From NCBI RefSeq assembly GCF_027706745.1, contig NZ_JAQFWP010000045.1:1-57841 (forward strand): a DNA stretch of 57,841 bases, written 5' to 3'. The notes beneath the pieces are model-generated. The model was not told the DNA's origin. It searched no databases and was given only the letters and a program-made list of their open reading frames with translations. Positions 51,361-57,841 of this stretch are shown here, piece after piece. The translations under genes and the position numbers were made by a program. Source of the stretch: Nocardiopsis suaedae (lineage in GTDB: Bacteria > Actinomycetota > Actinomycetes > Streptosporangiales > Streptosporangiaceae). How positions within the stretch are numbered: the first letter of the stretch is position 1; every line of letters starts with the position of its first letter.

Positions 51361-51788
51361 CGGCGCGTCGGCCCCGGCGGAAGGGCGCGCGGGGGCGTGG
51401 GCGAAGGGGGACGGAGCGCGGGGCACCTGTGCTTCAGCAAAAAAGTGGCGTATGTCACTCTCGAATCGGGCTTCGATCGGACGTGATCCCGCGTTGAACG
51501 TGTACGCAGGGCGTTCCCTCTCGTTGGGACGGGGTGCGGCGGCGGACCGCAAGGGGGTCCAAAGGCGGTCCGCAACCCGTCGCAAGACGTGACCGAGCGT
51601 GCCCGGACCCGGGCCTCCGACCGGCCGGAACCCGTGTGGGCAGGGGCGCACGGGGGTGCCGCGAGCACCGGCCGGGGGCTTTGTCAAGACCTAAAATCCG
51701 GCGCTGACCTGCGTTGACGTAAACGGAATAGGTACGTTAAGTCACGGATTCGTGGTACCCTTGTGGTAGCGGAAGGGGTACTTGTCAC
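51361..51788 (+). other. Gene-free region between phoU and carD
   Basis: 428 bp with no credible gene. It holds an A run with GTGGCGTATGTCAC around 51440-51460, a perfect 9-bp hairpin GCGGACCGC/GCGGTCCGC (51542-51550 with 51565-51573, 14-nt loop), and the carD promoters near its end. Base composition is clearly less GC-rich than the genes nearby. A small RNA is possible but not shown. Confidence 0.5.
51714..51761 (+). promoter_or_regulatory. Overlapping promoters of carD
   Basis: P1: TTGACG (51714-51719), 17 bp, TTAAGT (51737-51742). P2: TACGTT (51733-51738), 17 bp, TACCCT (51756-51761). P2 gives a leader of about 20-25 nt to the carD ATG at 51789, with GGAAGGGG as ribosome site. Confidence 0.55.
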
Positions 51789-52271
51789 ATGGCTTTCAAG
51801 GTCGGCGACACCGTTGTCTATCCCCACCATGGGGCTGCTCGTATTGAGGCGATCGAGACCAGGACCATTAAGGGCGAGGAAAGGACCTACCTCGTTCTCC
51901 GGGTCGACAAGGGTGATCTAACGGTACGCGTGCCCGCCGAGAACGCCGAAGAGGTCGGCGTTCGCGACGTGGTGGGCCAGGACGGTCTGGACCGGGTCTT
52001 CGAGGTGCTGCGCGCCCCGCACACCGAGGAGCCCACCAACTGGTCCCGCCGGTACAAGGCGAACGTGGAGAAGCTCGCCTCCGGTGACGTGAACAAGGTC
52101 GCGGAGGTCGTCCGGGACCTGTGGCGGCGCGACAAGGAGCGCGGCCTGTCCGCGGGAGAGAAGCGGATGCTCGCCAAGGCGCGGCAGATTCTGGTGAGCG
52201 AACTCGCCCTCGCGGAAAAGACCAACGAGGACAAGGCCGAGGCCCTTCTCGACGAAGTCCTCACGAACTGA
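51789..52271 (+). CDS. carD: CarD-family RNA polymerase-binding regulator
   Basis: This 160-residue protein is full-length CarD/CdnL. The N-terminal RNA polymerase interaction domain reads [21 protein letters not shown] (from residue 3). The C-terminal helical DNA-binding domain (about 65-155) holds [27 protein letters not shown] and the tryptophan W86 region that contacts the -10 bubble. It stabilises open complexes at rRNA and many other promoters and is essential in mycobacteria. ispF starts 28 nt after its stop. Confidence 0.96.
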   Translation: MAFKVGDTVVYPHHGAARIEAIETRTIKGEERTYLVLRVDKGDLTVRVPAENAEEVGVRDVVGQDGLDRVFEVLRAPHTEEPTNWSRRYKANVEKLASGDVNKVAEVVRDLWRRDKERGLSAGEKRMLAKARQILVSELALAEKTNEDKAEALLDEVLTN

Positions 52272-52299
52272 AACGGGTCACAGGGAACGACACGCGTCA

Positions 52300-52782
52300 A
52301 TGGTGAGAATCCCGAGGGTGGGCGTCGGAACCGACGTCCACCCTTTCATGTCCGGAAGAATTCTGTTCCTGGCCGGCCTGGAATGGCCCGGTGAGACGGG
52401 CGTCAGCGGCCATTCCGACGGCGACGTCGCCGCGCACGCGGCCTGTGACGCGCTGTTCTCCGCGTGCGGCCTGGGCGACCTGGGGGCGCAGTTCGGCACG
52501 GCCGACGAGCGCTGGAAGGGGGCCTCGGGGACCGCGCTGCTCGCCGAGGCGGCGGCGCGGGTGCGCGCCGCCGGGTTCGAGATCGGCAACGTGGCGGTCC
52601 AGGTGGTGGGGAACCGGCCGAAGTTCGCGCCGCGCCGGGCCGAGGCCGAGAAGGCGCTCTCCGAGGCCGCCGGGGCGCCGGTGTCGGTGTCGGCCACCAC
52701 CACCGACGGCCTGGGGTTGACCGGCCGGGGCGAGGGCATCGCCGCGGTGGCCACCGCCCTGTGCCTGCCGCCGGAGGACTGA
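52300..52782 (+). CDS. ispF: 2-C-methyl-D-erythritol 2,4-cyclodiphosphate synthase
   Basis: This 160-residue enzyme of the MEP isoprenoid pathway releases CMP to form the cyclodiphosphate. Metal ligands are D12 and H14 in [10 protein letters not shown] and H46 after [27 protein letters not shown] is the C-terminal signature. ATG 52300 or GTG 52303 may be the start. ispD, which normally lies between carD and ispF, is absent here, so IspD must be encoded elsewhere. Confidence 0.94.
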   Translation: MVRIPRVGVGTDVHPFMSGRILFLAGLEWPGETGVSGHSDGDVAAHAACDALFSACGLGDLGAQFGTADERWKGASGTALLAEAAARVRAAGFEIGNVAVQVVGNRPKFAPRRAEAEKALSEAAGAPVSVSATTTDGLGLTGRGEGIAAVATALCLPPED

Positions 52783-52831
52783 CGGAGGACTGGGCCCCAC
52801 CGGGCCCCGGCGTCCCGCGGTTCCGTCTGCT

Positions 52832-52868
52832 GGCCCCTGCTCCCCCCCCCGGGGGAGCAGGGGCCTTT
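52832..52868 (+). terminator. Terminator after ispF
   Basis: GGCCCCTGCTCCCCC / GGGGGAGCAGGGGCC is a perfect 15-bp stem with loop CCCC followed by TTT. Confidence 0.85.
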
Positions 52869-52930
52869 CCGCTGTGTGACGGCGCACGCCGGGATACGGG
52901 CGGGGGCTCCGCCCGTATTTCGGACGGTCG

Positions 52931-54442
52931 TCAGGAGTCCTCGGGGGCGTCCGGCGGGGTGGGGCCACTGCGGACCCGGCTCGCCGGGGGCTCCTCGGCA
53001 GGGGCGGGGAACTCCGCCATCGGGGCGCGCCGGGGCTTGAGCACCATCGGGCGCTTGGGCATCGGCTCGGCCCCCGGCGGCGTGCCGTACACGCGGGTGT
53101 CGGCGTCCGGAGGGGGGAACGCCTCGCCGCCGTCCGCCTCGTCGCTGGTGGGGTCGTCGGCGGGGAGGCTGTCCATGAAGCCGTCGTCGTCGCCGGAGGT
53201 CTCCGCGGAGCGGCCGCCGCCGGGGAGCGGCGCGGGCGCGGTCGGCCCATCGATGGACGGCGCCTCCTCGGCGGCGCGCTTGATCGGGTTGCCGCTCTCG
53301 GGGTCGCGCCGGGGGAGCTCCGGACGGTCCTCCCCGGCCGCTTCGGCCCCATCGGCGTCCCGGTCGTCGGACAGGGGGCGCAGGGGGACGGTCGGCGAGG
53401 TGATGGCCGACGGCGCGGAGGAGGGGGCGGCCTCGTCTCCGCCTTCCCCGTCCTTGTCCTTTCCGTCCTCGAGAGCATCGTCCCCGACGGCATCGTCCTC
53501 GGCATCGGGCGCGGGCACCTCGCGGAGGGCGGCCGGTTCCTCTGCGGGGTCGGCGTCCTCTGGGCCTGGCGCATCCTCGGCCCCCGGCTCCTCTTCCTCC
53601 CCGCCCTCTCCGTCGCCTCCGTCATCCGCACGGTCGGGCAGGTCGGAGGTGCGGAGCACGCGCACCGGCGAGACGGGGTCGGTGTCCTCGTCGTTCGACG
53701 CCAGGGGGGCGGACTCGGCCGAGGCGGTCCTGCGCGATCCCGCGCGCGGCCACAGCAGGGTCGGCGCCGGGGGCTTCTCCTCCTCCGGCTCTTCCCCGGC
53801 GGCCCCGGCGGCCCCGGCGTCCTCTGGGCCGTCGGCGGACGCGGAGGCCGAGAGGGCTCCGGCCGGCGGCTCCTCGCCGTCCCCGTCGCGGGGCCCCTCC
53901 CGCTCGTCGGCGGCGGCCGGGTGCGGCCGACGCCGGGCCCGGCGGTCGGGCAGCTCGCCGTTCAGGTACCGCCAGACCCGGATGAACAGCACGAACGCCA
54001 CCAGCAGGGCCAGCCACGGCGCCACCGCGGCCAGCACCACCGCCAGCGCGTCCGAGGGCCGCTGCTCGCTCGCCGACAGCGCGCTCGCCCCGGCCGCGGC
54101 CGTGATGAGCAGCAGGATCAGGCCGTCGACCTGGAGCCGCTGGGGGCGCGGCGCGGCCCGCAGCAGGAAGCTCGCCCAGAACGCCAGCAGAAGGAGCAGG
54201 GTGAACACGCCCGGGTACAGGTGCGCCCGGTCCGCGGGCACGTTGCCCTGCAGGGCGAGCTGGTAGATGCCGCTGTAGGAGAGGACGACGGCGCAGGCGG
54301 CGATCAGCAGCACGCCCGCGGCGGTCAGCAGCACGGCGGCGGTGCGCGGGCCGCGCGGGCCCTGCGGCCCGCCGGTGGCGGGACGGGCCCCGGGGCGCCT
54401 CCGCGCCGGAGAGGCAGGGGAAGAGGAGGATTTCACGGCCAT
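52931..54442 (-). CDS. DUF2637-like four-helix membrane protein with long acidic tail
   Basis: This 503-residue protein has four predicted transmembrane helices within residues about 33-155 ([71 protein letters not shown]), similar to DUF2637/SpdB-type membrane proteins. The remaining 340 residues are disordered and rich in Asp, Glu, Pro, Ala and Ser, with clusters of acidic residues. Function unknown. It is monocistronic, convergent with ispF and divergent from cysS. TAGTCT ends 9 nt before the ATG. Confidence 0.6.
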   Translation of the reverse strand: MAVKSSSSPASPARRRPGARPATGGPQGPRGPRTAAVLLTAAGVLLIAACAVVLSYSGIYQLALQGNVPADRAHLYPGVFTLLLLLAFWASFLLRAAPRPQRLQVDGLILLLITAAAGASALSASEQRPSDALAVVLAAVAPWLALLVAFVLFIRVWRYLNGELPDRRARRRPHPAAADEREGPRDGDGEEPPAGALSASASADGPEDAGAAGAAGEEPEEEKPPAPTLLWPRAGSRRTASAESAPLASNDEDTDPVSPVRVLRTSDLPDRADDGGDGEGGEEEEPGAEDAPGPEDADPAEEPAALREVPAPDAEDDAVGDDALEDGKDKDGEGGDEAAPSSAPSAITSPTVPLRPLSDDRDADGAEAAGEDRPELPRRDPESGNPIKRAAEEAPSIDGPTAPAPLPGGGRSAETSGDDDGFMDSLPADDPTSDEADGGEAFPPPDADTRVYGTPPGAEPMPKRPMVLKPRRAPMAEFPAPAEEPPASRVRSGPTPPDAPEDS

Positions 54443-54451
54443 CGTGGGCAG

Positions 54452-54457
54452 AGACTA
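54452..54457 (-). promoter_or_regulatory. -10 box TAGTCT for the DUF2637-like gene
   Basis: TAGTCT on the minus strand ends 9 nt before the ATG at 54442. Confidence 0.5.
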
Positions 54458-54588
54458 GCCCAGCGGCGGCGGCGAACACGAGGATCCGCCCGAAAGTGGC
54501 CGGAAGGCCCGGCGCGTCGGGAAATGGGCGTCCTTCGCGGGGGGCGGCAGGATGCTGCCAGGGGCCCCGCGCGGAGGGGGAGAGCGGC

Positions 54589-54594
54589 TACCCT
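54589..54594 (+). promoter_or_regulatory. -10 box TACCCT, leaderless-type, for cysS
   Basis: TACCCT ends 7 nt before GTG 54602, which fixes the cysS start at that codon. Confidence 0.65.
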
Positions 54595-54601
54595 TGGGAC
54601 C

Positions 54602-56005
<1,404 letters not shown>

Positions 56006-56011
56006 CCGCAC

Positions 56012-56032
56012 CCGGGCGGGGCACCCGCCCGG
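56012..56032 (+). terminator. Hairpin after cysS
   Basis: CCGGGCGGG / CCCGCCCGG is a perfect 9-bp stem with loop GCA, 6 nt after the cysS stop. Confidence 0.5.
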
Positions 56033-56038
56033 AGCGCC

Positions 56039-56044
56039 TATCAT
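56039..56044 (+). promoter_or_regulatory. -10 box TATCAT upstream of rlmB
   Basis: TATCAT lies 87 nt before the rlmB ATG, giving a leader of about 80 nt. Confidence 0.45.
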
Positions 56045-56131
56045 CACAGGTCGGACAGGTCGGCGGGGGTCCGCGCCCCGGAGCGGCCGCGCGCGAGCAC
56101 ACCCGGAATCGAGCAGGGGAGACGGTCCACC

Positions 56132-57103
56132 ATGCCGGCGAAGAAGAACAAGAAGGGCCCCACCAAGGGCAGCGGCGGCAAGAACCGGCGCTCGCTGGAG
56201 GGCAAGAAGACGACCCTGCCCAAGGAGGAGCGGCACTGGTACTCGGGCAAGAAGCCCCGCGGTGCCAAGGGGGCGCCCTCCGGCGGGGTGCACGCGGCCC
56301 AGGGCGGGCGCCCGGACGCGGGCGATGCGCCGCGCCAGGCGCCCGGGGGCGAGCTGCTCATCGGCCGCAACCCGGTGGTCGAGGCACTGCGGGCGGGGAT
56401 GCCCGCGGTGCGCCTGTTCATCGCCAACAGCCTGGACCCGGACGCCCGGGTGAACGAGGCGAGCCGTCTGGCAGGGGACCGCAGCCTGGAGATCCACGAG
56501 GTCACCCGGGGCGAGCTGGACCGGCGCTGTGAGAGCAACGGGCTTCCCGGGGCGGCCCACCAGGGGATCGCGCTGCAGGTGCGCCCGTACCGGTACGCGG
56601 CGCCCGAGGACCTGACGGAAGGGGCCCGAGCGGCGGGGCAGGCCCCGCTGATCGTGGCGCTGGACGGGGTGACCGACCCGCACAACCTGGGCGCGATCGC
56701 ACGCTCGGCGGCGGCGTTCGGCGCGCACGGGCTGCTCGTGCAGGAGCGCAGGGCGGCCGGTGTGACGATGGCGGCGTGGAAGACATCGGCGGGCACGCTG
56801 GCGAAGCTGCCGGTGGCACAGGCGGTGAACCTGACCCGGGCGCTGGAGGCCTACAAGCGCGAGGGCCTGTTCGTGGTGGGCCTGGACGCCGGGGGCGACA
56901 CCCGCCTGGACGCGATCACCCTGGCGGAGGACCCGCTGGTGGTCGTGGTGGGCTCCGAGGGCAAGGGCCTGTCCCGCCTGGTGCGGGAGGCCTGCGACAC
57001 GGTCGCGGGAATCCCGATCACGGGCGCGGAGTCGCTGAACGCGTCGGTGGCGGCCGGGGTGGCCCTCTACGAGGTGGCCCGCCGCAGGACGCCCGTGCAG
57101 TAG
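56132..57103 (+). CDS. rlmB: 23S rRNA (guanosine-2'-O-)-methyltransferase RlmB
   Basis: This 323-residue SPOUT/TrmH-family enzyme probably methylates the 2'-O of G2251 in 23S rRNA. The N-terminal 60 residues are a lysine-rich extension (KKNKKGPTKGSGGKNRRS) typical of actinobacterial members and likely to bind RNA. An L30e-like substrate domain follows (GELLIGRNPVVEALRAGMPA). The knot domain shows DGVTDPHNLGAIARSAAAFG, VVVGSEGKGLSRL and LNASVAAGVALYE. The tRNA-Thr(TGT) gene lies 53 bp downstream. Confidence 0.92.
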   Translation: MPAKKNKKGPTKGSGGKNRRSLEGKKTTLPKEERHWYSGKKPRGAKGAPSGGVHAAQGGRPDAGDAPRQAPGGELLIGRNPVVEALRAGMPAVRLFIANSLDPDARVNEASRLAGDRSLEIHEVTRGELDRRCESNGLPGAAHQGIALQVRPYRYAAPEDLTEGARAAGQAPLIVALDGVTDPHNLGAIARSAAAFGAHGLLVQERRAAGVTMAAWKTSAGTLAKLPVAQAVNLTRALEAYKREGLFVVGLDAGGDTRLDAITLAEDPLVVVVGSEGKGLSRLVREACDTVAGIPITGAESLNASVAAGVALYEVARRRTPVQ

Positions 57104-57156
57104 GCGCGAACCGGTACCATTCGACTGGGTGTCGGCGGCACGGCCGCCGCTCACCG

Positions 57157-57229
57157 GCCGGCGTAGCTCAATCGGCAGAGCAATCGCCTTGTAAGCGATA
57201 GGTCAGGGGTTCGATTCCCCTCGCCGGCT
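57157..57229 (+). tRNA. tRNA-Thr (anticodon TGT)
   Basis: A complete 73-nt cloverleaf: acceptor GCCGGCG/CGCCGGC, anticodon stem ATCGC/GCGAT with loop CTTGTAA (anticodon TGT, reads ACA), T arm AGGGG-TTCGATT-CCCCT. CCA is not encoded. Together with the CGT isoacceptor at 6812-6884 both tRNAs of the window serve threonine. Confidence 0.97.
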
Positions 57230-57232
57230 CTT

Positions 57233-57313
57233 GGCATGGTCGACCTGGGGAAGACGCTCTGGTCGCAGACGGAATCCGTTGACTGGAGCGCTGCCAGAGG
57301 TATCGCCCATGCC
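57233..57313 (+). ncRNA. Nested-hairpin RNA 3' of tRNA-Thr(TGT)
   Basis: Perfect outer arms GGCATGG/CCATGCC (57233-57239 with 57307-57313) enclose CTCTGG/CCAGAG (57257-57262 with 57294-57299), which encloses ACGG-AAT-CCGT (57269-57279). A strong terminator follows 17 nt later. It is either a structured tRNA trailer or a small RNA released from the tRNA transcript. Confidence 0.45.
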
Positions 57314-57330
57314 GTCTCAGAGAGTCCGCA

Positions 57331-57369
57331 GGGGCCCCGCGTCGAGACGACGGGGCCCCTCTCCTTTTA
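57331..57369 (+). terminator. Rho-independent terminator after tRNA-Thr(TGT)
   Basis: GGGGCCCCG / CGGGGCCCC is a 9-bp stem with an 11-nt loop followed by TCTCCTTTTA, the best U tract in the window. Confidence 0.85.
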
Positions 57370-57440
57370 TCGACTCGTCCACCCTGGGACACCGTGAACT
57401 CCGGGCTCGCGGCCGCCTCGCGGCCTCGCGGACCGCACGG

Positions 57441-57476
57441 TGACCGCGGTGACCGCGGTGACCGCGGTGACCGCGG
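57441..57476. repeat. Tandem repeat, 4 x TGACCGCGG
   Basis: Four exact copies of the 9-mer TGACCGCGG. Imperfect flanking copies (GACCGCACGG before, TCGCCGCGGTCAC after) extend the tract. Each unit contains CCGCGG, so the array can also pair with itself. Confidence 0.85.
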
Positions 57477-57594
57477 TCGCGACGGTCGCCGCGGTCACGA
57501 TGCACCGCGAAGCGGTGACGTGTGAGCGGGGCGGTTGTCCGGGGCGTGCCTGCCGGGAGGCGGGCTCCTCGCGGTGCGGGTGGGCGGCGGCTCG

Positions 57595-57663
57595 GCTGGT
57601 TCCCCGCTGACGGGCCCTGGCCGGGCGGCGGGTCGCCGGGGTGCGAGGTGGAGGGCGGCGACG
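57595..57663. repeat. 69-bp direct repeat, unit 1
   Basis: It begins GCTGGTTCCCCGCTGACGGG and is repeated at 57744-57812 with four differences in 69 bp. The units are 149 bp apart start to start, and a third partial start (GGTGGTTCCCCG) appears near 57822. Confidence 0.8.
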
Positions 57664-57743
57664 AGGGAGGGCGGCGGCCCTACCTGGTGCGTTGTCGGCC
57701 GCCGGGTGTGTGCGTGGTCACCGGGGTCGGCGGCGACGGCGGA

Positions 57744-57812
57744 GCTGGTTCCCCGCTGACGGGCCCCGGCCGGGCGGCGGGCCGCCGGGGTGCGAGGAAG
57801 AGGGCGGCGACG
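57744..57812. repeat. 69-bp direct repeat, unit 2
   Basis: Second unit of the repeat at 57595-57663, 65 of 69 bases identical. Confidence 0.8.
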
Positions 57813-57841
57813 GCGCGGACGGGGTGGTTCCCCGGGCCTGC

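Larger units (their letters stand above)
57370..57841. other. Gene-poor, repeat-rich end of the window
   Basis: No convincing coding frame is seen; short open frames here lack ribosome sites and family features. The stretch contains a 9-bp tandem repeat and a 69-bp direct repeat (listed separately). A gene may begin beyond the window. Confidence 0.5.

Noticed and set aside
53921-54601. A longer cysS N-terminus beginning at 53921
   Set aside because: The extension is antisense to the membrane protein gene and low-complexity; GTG 54602 has a -10 box at leaderless distance and gives the standard N-terminus.
57441-57812. Possible CRISPR array from the repeated units
   Set aside because: The 9-bp units have no spacers, and the 69-bp repeats are too long and too few. 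No cas genes are present.

Overview
The window is a chromosome segment from a very high-GC actinobacterium. Mycothiol synthesis (mshA), GlnR, CarD, Rex, a Nur-type Fur protein, the MurT/GatD lipid II amidation pair, SenX3/RegX3-PhoU and a PHO-box-like array all fit Actinomycetota. Several neighbourhoods (rex-hemACDB, nur-ygfZ, gpmA-mshA, phoU-senX3-regX3-carD-ispF-cysS-rlmB) resemble Streptomyces core gene order. A Nocardiopsis/Streptomonospora-like genus is my guess only. The content is mostly core chromosome; there is no prophage, plasmid or biosynthetic cluster.

Layout. 1-6.7 kb: topA 3' end, an MFS-thymidylate kinase fusion, holB and a secreted alpha/beta-hydrolase. 6.8-9.8 kb: tRNA-Thr(CGT), two envelope proteins, glnR and a MoaD/ThiS-like protein. 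9.9-19.7 kb: glutaredoxin-like protein, rex and the tetrapyrrole genes hemA-hemC-hemD-hemB with hemL close by; an 18-bp Rex operator lies over the rex promoter. 19.9-26 kb: bS22, an epimerase-like protein, an HAD phosphatase, LmeA-like and thioredoxin-like proteins, and a Cys-containing leader peptide ahead of a rhodanese-DUF1416 operon. 26-33.6 kb: a DMT transporter, a degenerate ATPase-like protein, murT-gatD, a GIDE protein, ygfZ and nur. 33.6-40 kb: a structured-RNA/12-codon ORF locus, nitrobindin, a second GIDE protein, two 166-bp inverted-repeat elements around dsrE-like/gpmA, then ybjN-mshA and a secreted esterase. 40-48.6 kb: BlaI/M56 peptidase pair, DUF2516, a membrane lipase-like protein, tandem zinc metallopeptidases, DUF2207 and dtd. 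48.7-57.8 kb: regX3-senX3/phoU, carD, ispF, a DUF2637-like membrane protein, cysS, rlmB and tRNA-Thr(TGT), then a repeat-rich stretch to the window end.

The most unusual signals are non-coding. (i) At 33.68-33.87 kb a transcription unit carries a 16-nt sequence complementary to the 16S rRNA 3' tail, a 12-codon ORF rich in AT codons, and about five nested helices. (ii) Two diverged elements of exactly 166 bp each end in CTAG; one end of each coincides with the -10 box of a neighbouring gene. (iii) A 64-bp palindromic repeat occurs between genes (three copies plus a half copy). (iv) At least twelve genes have a TANNNT box 6-8 nt before the start codon, the hallmark of leaderless transcription. 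(v) A leaderless leader peptide precedes the thiosulfate sulfurtransferase gene. Most other six-frame ORFs are high-GC shadow frames and were left out.
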